Positions 15,418-22,840 of a stretch of 41,194 nucleotides of DNA are shown here, piece after piece. The position numbers and the translations under genes were made by a program. Source of the DNA: a virus; the IMG/VR virus record IMGVR_UViG_3300046459_000822, positions 1 through 41,194 of that record. One strand, given 5' to 3'. The notes beneath the pieces are model-generated. The model did no database searches, was not told the DNA's origin, and saw only the letters and a program-made list of their open reading frames with translations. Every line of letters starts with the position of its first letter. Within the stretch, counting starts at the first letter, position 1.

Positions 15418-15924
15418 CTATCGGGCCCGGTTCGCGATGCGCCGGGCCATGTCTTCCATTGCCTGTTCGGCGGCCTGCTTGTAGATCCCTTCACGGCCCC
15501 GGAACGCGCGGTCGAACCACTCCAACTTGCCGCGCTGCTGCACCCACACGTCGCGATTGCCGTACACGGGGTGGCGCCAGCCGCTCGCCCTGTTCGTGCG
15601 CTTGGGGGCGTTGGCGAAGCCCCTGATGTTCTTGGTCTTGAAGGCCTTGACCCGGGCGCCGGACCAGCGTCCGCCGAGCTTGACCTCGGGCCGGATCTTC
15701 CGGGCGATCGACGTGCGCAGCGCGGGCTGTGCGCCGTGCAGGGACACCATGCCCATGATCGAGTCCTTGGCCTGTTGCGCGCCCGGGCGCAGGGCGTCGC
15801 GCATGTTGGCCGCGAGCTCCTTGCGCAGTTGCCTGCCGTCCTCCTCGGCGCGGAGGGCACGGGTGAGGGCCGCCAGCCCGTCGTGCGTCTCCACACCGAG
15901 GGAGAACGGCGGCCCGCCGGCCAT
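15418..15924 (-). CDS. HK97 gp10-like / minor tail-connector protein
   Basis: The product is 168 aa from ATG overlapping the previous stop as TGATG. Basic, with HK97-gp10-like features: helical N-terminus (LTRALRAEEDGRQLRKEL), a beta region with WRHPVYGNRDVWVQQ and a final helix (AAEQAMEDMARRI). Proteins of this class join head completion and tail. It lies after the tail-tube genes, whereas gp10-like genes usually precede the major tail gene. Confidence 0.65.
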   Translation of the reverse strand: MAGGPPFSLGVETHDGLAALTRALRAEEDGRQLRKELAANMRDALRPGAQQAKDSIMGMVSLHGAQPALRTSIARKIRPEVKLGGRWSGARVKAFKTKNIRGFANAPKRTNRASGWRHPVYGNRDVWVQQRGKLEWFDRAFRGREGIYKQAAEQAMEDMARRIANRAR

Positions 15925-16334
15925 CAGGCCGTCGCCCGGGCCACGGCCCCCGACGTCGGGAAGCTCATCGACACGCTGGCCTCGTCGCCGATCGACCCGG
16001 TGATCGGGTTCCAGCCGTTGATCAGGATGCTGCCCGTGTAGGCGGGGTTGGCGGTGGAACGGGCGCCCTGGTCGGCGCGCACCTCGAACGGCACGACCGT
16101 GCCGAGCAGGGGCCACATGATGGCGTCCAGCTGCGCGGCGGCGAAGTCGTTCAGGAAGTCGCAGCCCAGCTCACCGGACTTGAGGCCGCCGATGACTTCC
16201 TTCCAGCCCAGCGACGCGTAGTTGGTGACGTCCTTCTCCTCCACCTCGACCGACAACTCGGCCTTCTTCGTAAAGGTGTTCAGGACGTTGGCGTTGATGC
16301 TCAAGTACTCGGCGAGCAGAACCATCTTGGGCAC
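15924..16334 (-). CDS. Second tail-tube-type protein
   Basis: The 136-aa protein is a paralogue of the 246-aa tail protein encoded just upstream: KAELSVEVEEKDVTNYASLGWKEVIGGL-type core (residues about 25-52) matches the other's KIELSSEAEVKDATNYGSQAWKEVVGG, each quoted only in part. The C-terminal part, SILINGWNPITGSIGDEA, fits the tail-tube beta barrel. It lacks the extra C-terminal domain of its partner. It may be a second tube subunit, a tail terminator or a decoration. GTG start with GGGGG upstream; an internal ATG at 16325 is possible. Confidence 0.7.
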   Translation of the reverse strand: MPKMVLLAEYLSINANVLNTFTKKAELSVEVEEKDVTNYASLGWKEVIGGLKSGELGCDFLNDFAAAQLDAIMWPLLGTVVPFEVRADQGARSTANPAYTGSILINGWNPITGSIGDEASVSMSFPTSGAVARATA

Positions 16335-16363
16335 GGCGGACCCCCTTTCAGGGCATGACGAAG

Positions 16364-16379
16364 GGCCCGGTAGCGGGCC
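16364..16379 (-). terminator. Short hairpin after the major tail gene
   Basis: GGCCCG and CGGGCC form a 6-bp stem with a 4-nt loop in the gap between the two tail-tube genes. It may lower expression of the downstream paralogue or stabilise the major tail message. Confidence 0.4.
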
Positions 16380-16401
16380 GGGTACGAGGTGGGGCGGGGT
16401 G

Positions 16402-17142
16402 CTACTGGATGCCGAGCGCGGCGGCGAACAGGAACGACGGCGTCGTGCCGGAGATCGTCCACGCCACCCGCCACCACGTGTCCGTGATGGCCGTGCCCGC
16501 AGTGCGCAGGGTCTGCCCGCTCACTGCGGTGGCCGCGGCGAACGTCAGGCGGGTGGTGGGGCTGGCGAACGTGTTGTCCACGGAGGACTCGACGCGCGCG
16601 GTGATGGTCGGCGTGGCAGTGCCGGCCACCGAGAGGACGTGCAGCGCCGCGTACATCCGCTTGTTGACGGCCACGGCGCCAAGGTTGAGGCCCGTCCCGG
16701 TGCCGGTCGCGGTGCGGGCGGTGCCGGGCGGGTGGGCGAACTGGCCGCGCACCAGGGGCCACGCGGACTTGGCGGTGCCCGTCCACGGGGCGATCTCGCC
16801 GATCTCGCCGAACAGCTTGTAGTCCGAGCGCATGGCCTGCGTGAAGTACGCCAAGTCACCCACGGCCGCACCGCTGTTGGCGCTGATCGACCAGGGGCCG
16901 ACGCCGCCGAGCTGCGCCCAGGACGCGTCATCGACCTTCGTGACGTCCAGGGCCTCCCACTGCCCTTCGCCGGAGATCTCCGCCGAGGCGATCCCGCCCA
17001 CGACCTCCTTCCAGGCCTGCGAGCCGTAGTTCGTGGCGTCCTTGACCTCGGCCTCGGAGGACAATTCGATCTTGTTGGAGTTGCCCGTGAGGTCGACCCC
17101 GACGGCGAAGCACCGCACGTTGGTCAGGACGGTCTTACCCAT
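16402..17142 (-). CDS. Major tail (tube) protein with C-terminal decoration domain
   Basis: The 246-aa protein has a tail-tube core (about residues 1-125) containing KDATNYGSQAWKEVVGG. A second domain of about 115 residues follows (ALHVLSVAGTATPTITARV; WWRVAWTISGTTPSFLFAAA), an Ig/jelly-roll type that also forms the 116-aa protein encoded behind the capsid gene. GGGGAGGCGACG precedes the ATG, and the start overlaps the previous gene by 8 nt. Position before the chaperone and tape measure supports the role. Confidence 0.8.
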   Translation of the reverse strand: MGKTVLTNVRCFAVGVDLTGNSNKIELSSEAEVKDATNYGSQAWKEVVGGIASAEISGEGQWEALDVTKVDDASWAQLGGVGPWSISANSGAAVGDLAYFTQAMRSDYKLFGEIGEIAPWTGTAKSAWPLVRGQFAHPPGTARTATGTGTGLNLGAVAVNKRMYAALHVLSVAGTATPTITARVESSVDNTFASPTTRLTFAAATAVSGQTLRTAGTAITDTWWRVAWTISGTTPSFLFAAALGIQ

Positions 17143-17332
17143 CGTCGCCTCCCCTGCGGGTCCTGCGAGCGCGCGCGGCCGGTTTGTCGTCGACGGTCTC
17201 GGCGACGCCGGAAGCGACCAGGTGCGCGCCCTGCGCCGTCGGCACGTCGACCTCGTCGCCCTCGTCGGGCCACGGTTCGCCGTTGAGCATCGCGCCCTCG
17301 GGCTGCTGCTGGGTGATGCGGATGCGCATCAT
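17135..17332 (-). CDS. Small head-tail region protein
   Basis: The product is 65 aa (MMRIRITQQQPEGAMLNGEP), acidic in the middle (PDEGDEVDVP) with a basic C-terminus (ARARRTRRGG). It overlaps the neighbours at both ends (ATGA and 8 nt). Similar small proteins lie between connector and tail genes of actinophages; role unknown. Confidence 0.65.
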   Translation of the reverse strand: MMRIRITQQQPEGAMLNGEPWPDEGDEVDVPTAQGAHLVASGVAETVDDKPAARARRTRRGGDDG

Positions 17333-17781
17333 GTCCTCCCGTCTCCGATGACCCTGACGGCCAGCTCGGCGCCGACGTAGCTGTATCCGGCGTGCTCGTA
17401 CCAGCGGTAGCCCTGCACGCGCTGCAGGTGGATGTCGTCGGCCAGGCCGCCCAGGGCCAGCTCGCCCGGGGCGCCGCGCGCCGCCGTGAACGCGACCTTG
17501 AGCGAGGCCTGGCCCGAGCCGGACAGCATCCCGTCGAGGATGCGCTGGGCCGAGCGGTCATCCGCGCGGCCGGCCAGCACGCGGCAGGTGATGAGCAGTT
17601 CATCGGTGCCGCGGCCCATGGTCTGGTCGTAGTTGACATCGACCTCGCCGACGAAGAAGCACGGGGCGACCACGGCATCGGGTACGTAACCGGTGCACGT
17701 CAACTTCCCGACCCCGGTCGGCAGGACGACGGCGACGCGGACGGCGTCCGCGATCGCGTCCTTGATGGGGGAGATCTGCAC
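17329..17781 (-). CDS. Tail terminator / neck protein candidate
   Basis: The product is 150 aa from GTG. Its pattern (an N-terminal helix IKDAIADAVRVA, then strands with GEVDVNYDQTMGRGTDELLITCRV and a closing GYRWYEHAGYSYVGAELAVRV, each given only in part) fits the tail-completion/tail-terminator fold (gpU-like). It lies before the major tail gene. Assignment by position and fold pattern. Confidence 0.6.
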   Translation of the reverse strand: MQISPIKDAIADAVRVAVVLPTGVGKLTCTGYVPDAVVAPCFFVGEVDVNYDQTMGRGTDELLITCRVLAGRADDRSAQRILDGMLSGSGQASLKVAFTAARGAPGELALGGLADDIHLQRVQGYRWYEHAGYSYVGAELAVRVIGDGRT

Positions 17782-17789
17782 GCCGCCCC

Positions 17790-18383
17790 CTATCCGAAGC
17801 CGGGCAAGCAGTACGGCTCGATGAGCGCCCAGACGTCCGGGTCACGGCGGGACAGGTTGCGTACGCCCCACTCGGCCGAGCCGATGATGCCCTCGGGCGA
17901 GTCCTTGCGCTTGTAGAGCCGCGAGGACTGGATCAGGGATGCCTCGGTGATGTCCTCCGGCTCGGCCGGGTAGCCCCACCTGGTGGTGATCCGCACCCGC
18001 GAGGTGAACGTTCCCCAACTGCCCCGGCGGAGCAGGCCGGTGACCGGCTTCCCCTCGGCGAGCGCGTTGTCCGGCTGGGTCTCGTACCCGGTGACCAGGG
18101 ACCAGGTCGAGCCGCTGCCGGTCTCGACCACCAGCTCGTCGACGTTGCCGATGTCGTCGACCAGGAGCAGGTCCCCGTCGGCCTCGCACACGACCCGTCC
18201 GGCGAGGCGGAACACACGAGAGGTGGCGGTGTCGTCCAGCCAGAACCGGCGCCCGGTCACCTTGTCGATGCCACGCGAGGAGGCGCCGAGGGCCGACATC
18301 AGCGGGGTGTCCCGGCTGGTGTCGCTGGCCTCGATCCCCAGGCGCTCCTTCAGCGCGGCCAGGTTGCCGTACTCGTGGGCCAC
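17790..18383 (-). CDS. Head-tail connector protein (gp6-like)
   Basis: The product is 197 aa from GTG. An N-terminal helical region (NLAALKERLGIEASDT, LMSALGASSRGIDKVTGR) with a beta insert and C-terminal helices (EASLIQSSRLYKRKDSP) matches connector proteins of HK97-type phages that dock on the portal. Located as usual two genes after the capsid. Confidence 0.7.
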   Translation of the reverse strand: MAHEYGNLAALKERLGIEASDTSRDTPLMSALGASSRGIDKVTGRRFWLDDTATSRVFRLAGRVVCEADGDLLLVDDIGNVDELVVETGSGSTWSLVTGYETQPDNALAEGKPVTGLLRRGSWGTFTSRVRITTRWGYPAEPEDITEASLIQSSRLYKRKDSPEGIIGSAEWGVRNLSRRDPDVWALIEPYCLPGFG

Positions 18384-18389
18384 CGGTCA

Positions 18390-18680
18390 TCACTCTGCCA
18401 GCGGCGTGGACTGCGCCTCGGTCGAGGGCGTCGCCTCGGCGGGCTTGGCCTCGGCCTTCTTGACGGTCGACTTCCTGGCCGTCGGCCTCGCCGGCGGGGC
18501 GCTGGCGTCGGCGGTCTGCTGCGGCGCGGTGGTGCGCTCCTGCGGGCCGTCCTGCTCGGCGTCGTACCCGTAGTGCCTGAGCGACTCGTCGACCTGGCTG
18601 ACGCGGTCCCCGTCGCCCTGGCTGACATACGCGGCGCGTTCCCGCTTCAGCGCGGCGATCATGTTCTCGTCTCGTGCCAT
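18390..18680 (-). CDS. Small acidic/basic head-region protein
   Basis: The product is 96 aa: a helical N-terminus (MIAALKRERAAYVSQGD, QVDESLRHYGYDAE) followed by an Ala/Pro/Lys-rich disordered tail. AGGAGGAACC lies upstream. Small proteins like this are common after capsid genes; function unknown. Confidence 0.65.
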   Translation of the reverse strand: MARDENMIAALKRERAAYVSQGDGDRVSQVDESLRHYGYDAEQDGPQERTTAPQQTADASAPPARPTARKSTVKKAEAKPAEATPSTEAQSTPLAE

Positions 18681-18697
18681 GACTGCGGTTCCTCCTG

Positions 18698-19048
18698 CTA
18701 CTCGGGGCGGATCCAGACGGACGCCCGATAGGTGGCGCTCGGCGTGGTGCCCGCGACGGTGGACGTGACGCGGACGTAGTTCTTCGTGACGGCCGCGTAG
18801 GCGACCCGGTTACCGGGCGCGGTCAGCTGTGTGATGGCGCTACCCGGGATCGCCGTCCAGCTGCTGCCGTCGGCCGACTCCTCCAGCGAGGCATCGAGCG
18901 TCGGCGGGCCGGTGGCCGCCGTGCAGTGCACGGCCAGCACGACATCGGCGGCGCCGCCGGCTGCCGCGACCGGACCACTCGTGAAGGTGCCGGCGCCCCG
19001 CGCGGCGGACGGCAGCGCGACGTCGGCAGTTACGTTCCTGAGCCCCAC
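18698..19048 (-). CDS. Head decoration protein candidate
   Basis: The product is 116 aa from GTG (19048), chosen for GAAGGAGATGGGCC directly upstream. It follows the capsid gene after a hairpin. The sequence (VLAVHCTAATGPPTLDASL; YVRVTSTVAGTTPSATYRAS) resembles the C-terminal domain of the 246-aa tail-tube protein, suggesting one Ig/jelly-roll fold used on both head and tail. A capsid decoration role is inferred from position. Confidence 0.65.
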   Translation of the reverse strand: MGLRNVTADVALPSAARGAGTFTSGPVAAAGGAADVVLAVHCTAATGPPTLDASLEESADGSSWTAIPGSAITQLTAPGNRVAYAAVTKNYVRVTSTVAGTTPSATYRASVWIRPE

Positions 19049-19076
19049 GGCCCATCTCCTTCGGTACGTGACGGAC

Positions 19077-19106
19077 CCGGGCCCGGCAGCGGTCTGCCGG
19101 GCCCGG
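19077..19106 (-). terminator. Hairpin after the major capsid gene
   Basis: A perfect 12-bp stem (CCGGGCCCGGCA with its complement) and 6-nt loop lie 7 bp past the capsid stop. It may be a partial terminator that keeps capsid mRNA in excess. Confidence 0.65.
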
Positions 19107-19112
19107 ACGGGG

Positions 19113-20534
19113 TCAGAACGTCGGCTGAGCCAGCCCGGTGCCGCCGACCTTCTGCATGCCGTTGGTGTACCGGCCGAAGGTGTAGGCGAAGTACGAGTAG
19201 GCGACCAGCAGGACGCCGAGGCTTGCGGCCTTGGCCTGCTCGGCACGGATGAACATGGGAGCGTTGGCGTCCTCCCACAGGTGGCACTCGGACTGCGGGA
19301 CGACGTACAGCTCGTCCTCGTTCGTGCCGCCGCCCAGTCCGGTAGGGATGTTGTTGTCGACGATGACCTCCAGGCCGCACGGCAGCACACCGCGCGGGCC
19401 GGAGTTGTAGGAGCTGGCGGCGTCGGCCTTGCCCGCGGCCTGCACGGGCAGGTTCGACCAGTTGATCATCGGCCAGACGCTCTGCATCTGGCTCGACAGC
19501 CAGTACCAGCGCCGCGAGTGCATGACCGCGTGCGACGGGCGGCCCATCGCGAGCAGGTTCTGCTCGACGCCGGCAGCCGCGCCCAGGATCTTCGGGTACA
19601 GCTCGGCGCCCGTCGGGGAGGAGTCGGTGTAGGCGACGGCCTGCGCGATCGCCGACAGGCCCGTCGTCGCCTGGTTGATCAGGGTCGAGTCGAGGTTGGT
19701 GTTCACCCGGTTGATCAGGTCCTGCATCGTGACGTCCTCGATGCCCGTACCGCGGTCGATCGCCTGCCGGGACACGGTCTGCTGGCCCGCCGCCGTCTGC
19801 ACGGGGACGGTCAGCAGGGTGTCGTCCATGTCGGTCTCGGACACGGCGCTGTTCTCCGACGCCTGCAGCGCGGCACTGGACGGCGTGGTGATGCGGGAGA
19901 TGTTCACCGACATGCCCGACTCCGGCAGCGGGTGCGGGTTGCAGGTGTCCGCGAACGGCCGCAGGTTCGCGACGGCGGGCGCGTACATGTCGGTGAGGTA
20001 CTGCGGCACGGTCAGGCCCGCGAACGCGCCCGTACCGACCGCTCGCTGCAGGTACTCCGCCCGCTCGACGCGCTCCTCCTGCATGTGCTGGGCCAGCCGG
20101 AAGGAGGCCTCGACATCCTGGTAGAGGAACTGACGGGAGACGTCCATCAGGAAGCTCTTGCCCAGCGGGTCCTGGTCCTTGCGGTACGTCCGCTCCTCGC
20201 GTCCGACGCGGGCGACCTGGTCGTAGGCGGGCGTGCGGGTCTTCGTCTCGCGGAACTCCTTCTGCTTCGCCTCCCGCTCCTGCTCCTCGACCTTCAGCTT
20301 GTTCGTGGTGGCCAGCTTGCTCTCGATGCCGACGATGTCGTTACGGGCCTGGTCGCGCGCGGCGAACAGCTCGGCGACGCGGGCGTCCTCCTCCGTGCTC
20401 AGGTTCGAACGGCCTTCCTCCTGCGCCTTGTTGAGGATCAGCGTGACCTCGGCGCCGCACTTCTTCAGCCGCTTCTGGGCGGCCTCCAGCTCGACCTCGA
20501 TGCTCGCGATCAGGTCGTCGATGGTTCCGGGCAT
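19113..20534 (-). CDS. Major capsid protein, HK97 fold
   Basis: The 473-aa protein begins with a long coiled-coil delta/scaffold domain (residues about 1-110, DDLIASIEVELEAAQKRLKK and EEQEREAKQKEF) that the protease should remove. The HK97 core follows from about 150, with VPQYLTDMYAPAV, PLPESGMSVNISRIT, and C-terminal GRYTNGMQKVGGTGLAQ. It lies between protease and decoration genes. Confidence 0.9.
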   Translation of the reverse strand: MPGTIDDLIASIEVELEAAQKRLKKCGAEVTLILNKAQEEGRSNLSTEEDARVAELFAARDQARNDIVGIESKLATTNKLKVEEQEREAKQKEFRETKTRTPAYDQVARVGREERTYRKDQDPLGKSFLMDVSRQFLYQDVEASFRLAQHMQEERVERAEYLQRAVGTGAFAGLTVPQYLTDMYAPAVANLRPFADTCNPHPLPESGMSVNISRITTPSSAALQASENSAVSETDMDDTLLTVPVQTAAGQQTVSRQAIDRGTGIEDVTMQDLINRVNTNLDSTLINQATTGLSAIAQAVAYTDSSPTGAELYPKILGAAAGVEQNLLAMGRPSHAVMHSRRWYWLSSQMQSVWPMINWSNLPVQAAGKADAASSYNSGPRGVLPCGLEVIVDNNIPTGLGGGTNEDELYVVPQSECHLWEDANAPMFIRAEQAKAASLGVLLVAYSYFAYTFGRYTNGMQKVGGTGLAQPTF

Positions 20535-20670
20535 GGGTGTGTTCCCTCCGTACAGATGGGTCGTTGGGTGCAGCTACAGCGGGGCCACGGCCCAACCCGG
20601 GTCATCTGCCGGGCGGCACAGGGCTGCGCGTCCAGGCGCCTGCCGGATCGCGCGCTGTGTCTGGAAAGGC

Positions 20671-21477
20671 TCAGTCCTCGTCGGCCTGGACGAGGAGCCG
20701 AGTGCGAAGCATGGAGATCGACCGCCCGGTGGCGGCCGGGACTGTCGCACGCGCGGGCGCCGGCATCTGCGGCACGAACGCGGGCACGCCGGTCAGATCG
20801 GAGCGCAGGGCGAGGCGGGCGTAGGCCTCACGGGCGGCCAGCGGCGGCAGGTTGGGGATCGCGTCCAGGAACTCCCCGGACCGGGCCGCGACCGAGGTGT
20901 GCGGGTTGGCGCCGTACGTCACCGGACCGACGTCACCGCGCTCCAGATCGAAGGAGTTGATCCGGTACTCCAGGTAGTCCGGAGACCACTGACCCGACGT
21001 GATCCGGAACATGAACGACTGCTCGCGCACGTCCTGGTCCTCGATGGCCTGGACGAGCAGCTGCACGTCCGACCGCTTGGGGTTGAGGAACGCGCGCTGC
21101 CCCAGGCCCTGGGTATCGGCCCACAGCGTCAGCCGGCCGTTCCTCGTCGAGGCCATCGGCGTGCCGGCGTGGTTGAACCGGAACACCACCTCCGGGTCCT
21201 CGCTCAGGGTCTGGTCCGCGGCCCCGGCGCTGACGATCTCGGTGTAGGGCCCGTACCAGTCGTACATCTCGTAGCCCTGCTCGAACGCAGAGGCGTAGCC
21301 CTCGACCTCGTACCAGTCCATGCCGTCGTCGCGTGTGACCTTCTTGGCGCGCAGCTGGGAGGTGAACCGGATCTCCGGGGACTCGGGACGGTCGCGTGGG
21401 ACGGCCATCGAGGTGGAGCCCGCGGCGCCGGCGCGGGCCTGGGCAGCCTGCTGCCGCAGGGTCGCCATGTCGGTCAT
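20671..21477 (-). CDS. HK97-type prohead protease
   Basis: The product is 268 aa from ATG (21477), overlapping the portal stop as ATGA. The S78-like core contains VEGYASAFEQ, VVFRFNHAGTPMAST (catalytic His in FNH) and later SFMFR and YGAN. It processes the capsid delta domain. The N-terminal 45 residues are Ala-rich and may be trimmed. Gene order portal-protease-capsid is canonical. Confidence 0.88.
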   Translation of the reverse strand: MTDMATLRQQAAQARAGAAGSTSMAVPRDRPESPEIRFTSQLRAKKVTRDDGMDWYEVEGYASAFEQGYEMYDWYGPYTEIVSAGAADQTLSEDPEVVFRFNHAGTPMASTRNGRLTLWADTQGLGQRAFLNPKRSDVQLLVQAIEDQDVREQSFMFRITSGQWSPDYLEYRINSFDLERGDVGPVTYGANPHTSVAARSGEFLDAIPNLPPLAAREAYARLALRSDLTGVPAFVPQMPAPARATVPAATGRSISMLRTRLLVQADED

Positions 21478-22652
21478 TTGGGTGCTCCTCCTGCTTGCGG
21501 GGTCGCGGTGGTGGGCGTCGGCTGAGCGCCCTTGCCGAACAGCCGGTCGAACTCGGCCATCTGTTGCTCGGTGAACGGGGGCTGGTCGTACAGGGCGCGG
21601 GCCTCGGACGGCGCGAGCGTGCGCGAGGTGATGCGCGTGCTGATCACGCTGGCCTGCGTCTGCGGGTCCATCGACAACAGCGCGTTGCGGTTCAGCTTCA
21701 CGAACCGCGGGCGCGAGGAGAGGCGGCTCAGCGCGTTCTCGCGGCGCGCGACGGCTGGGCCCAGGGACATGACCAGGAACTGCAGGTTGCGCTGCGTCAT
21801 GTTGGCGTAGGTGACCGAGCTGCCGGACACCGAGGCGTCGATCAGGTCGGACGGGCAGTCGAAGAACCGGGCGATGTCGCCGATGCCGAACTGCTTGGCG
21901 GCGATCCAGTCGGCGCCCGCCTGCTCGGCCTGGATCATCTCGTAGTCCCAGTCGTTGCCGGTGACGAACAGGTCCCGGCCCGCCACGGCGGCCTTGAAGC
22001 GCTGCTTCGTCTCCTCGGCCACCCCCGGCGTGATCGTCTTCGCCGTGTTCTTCAGGTGCGCCGAGGGGACGGCCCCGTTGCGGAACCAGTCCATCGCGAA
22101 CTGCTGGATGGACAGGTACTCGCTGATCGACCACGCCGCATACGCCACCGGGGACAAGCCGACCGGCAGGCCGGGGACGGTGTACTGCTTCTCGTGCCAC
22201 ACCTCGTTCGGCTGGTAGACGGTGCCGGCGATGCGGTACGTCTTCTTGCCCTTGCGCATCCGGACCGTGACGTCGCTGGACGGCACCAGCTCGATGCGCG
22301 CCGGCAGGTTCAGCCCGTCCCGCGCGGTGATCAGCCCGACACCGTTGCCCGAGCGGTCGAGGTCGAACTGAGAGCTGTACATCCACTCCGGCATCTCGAC
22401 CTCGTCCCCGCCGGGGGTGACCAGGACGGCGGGCTTGGGCACCTCCACCTGGATCCCGTCGACCTTGCGGAACAGATCGACGGGCATGGTCGAGATCAGG
22501 TTGGCGCGCAGCCGCAGGCACGCCCACACCGCGCTGTTGCGCATCGCGGTCTCGTTGGTGACCAGCGCCGCGCCCCCGCCCTGCGGCGGGCGGGGCGGGA
22601 CCAACTGGTCCGCGGTGGCGCCCGCGTAGTCGCGGCGGCGGTAGAGACTCAC
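21474..22652 (-). CDS. Portal protein
   Basis: The product is 392 aa from GTG (22652), with GAGGAG upstream and overlapping the 59-aa gene as GTGA; the Arg-rich frame further upstream belongs to that gene's DNA. HK97-portal features are VTNETAMRNSAVWACLRLRA, TMPVDLFRK, the PVAYAAWSISEYLSIQQFA helix and FDCPSDLIDAS. It forms the dodecameric DNA channel at one capsid vertex. Confidence 0.92.
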   Translation of the reverse strand: MSLYRRRDYAGATADQLVPPRPPQGGGAALVTNETAMRNSAVWACLRLRANLISTMPVDLFRKVDGIQVEVPKPAVLVTPGGDEVEMPEWMYSSQFDLDRSGNGVGLITARDGLNLPARIELVPSSDVTVRMRKGKKTYRIAGTVYQPNEVWHEKQYTVPGLPVGLSPVAYAAWSISEYLSIQQFAMDWFRNGAVPSAHLKNTAKTITPGVAEETKQRFKAAVAGRDLFVTGNDWDYEMIQAEQAGADWIAAKQFGIGDIARFFDCPSDLIDASVSGSSVTYANMTQRNLQFLVMSLGPAVARRENALSRLSSRPRFVKLNRNALLSMDPQTQASVISTRITSRTLAPSEARALYDQPPFTEQQMAEFDRLFGKGAQPTPTTATPQAGGAPK

Positions 22653-22828
22653 CTGCGACTCCTCTTCGGCCCGCCGGCGCCTGCGGCCAGCCAGGACCCG
22701 CCGAGCACCACTACGCCGCTGACGGCGAGCGCCGCCCACCCCAGCCACCGGAACGCCCCGGCGCCCGCCCCGGCCGCGACAAGCAGCAGGCCGACGGTGT
22801 CGAGCGCGGTCGTGATTCGCTCGCGCAC
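22649..22828 (-). CDS. 59-aa two-helix membrane protein
   Basis: A short gene between terminase and portal. GTG at 22828 is preceded by AAGGAGGGG directly after the terminase stop, and its TGA overlaps the portal GTG as GTGA. The product has two hydrophobic helices (about residues 12-26 and 30-50) and a basic tail (GGPKRSRR). The tight spacing argues for a real gene. Role unknown. Confidence 0.75.
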   Translation of the reverse strand: MRERITTALDTVGLLLVAAGAGAGAFRWLGWAALAVSGVVVLGGSWLAAGAGGPKRSRR

Positions 22829-22840
22829 TACGCCCCTCCT

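Noticed and set aside
18831-20960. Plus-strand 709-aa ORF opposite the capsid genes
   Set aside because: Antisense shadow; composition is that of reverse-complemented high-GC coding DNA.
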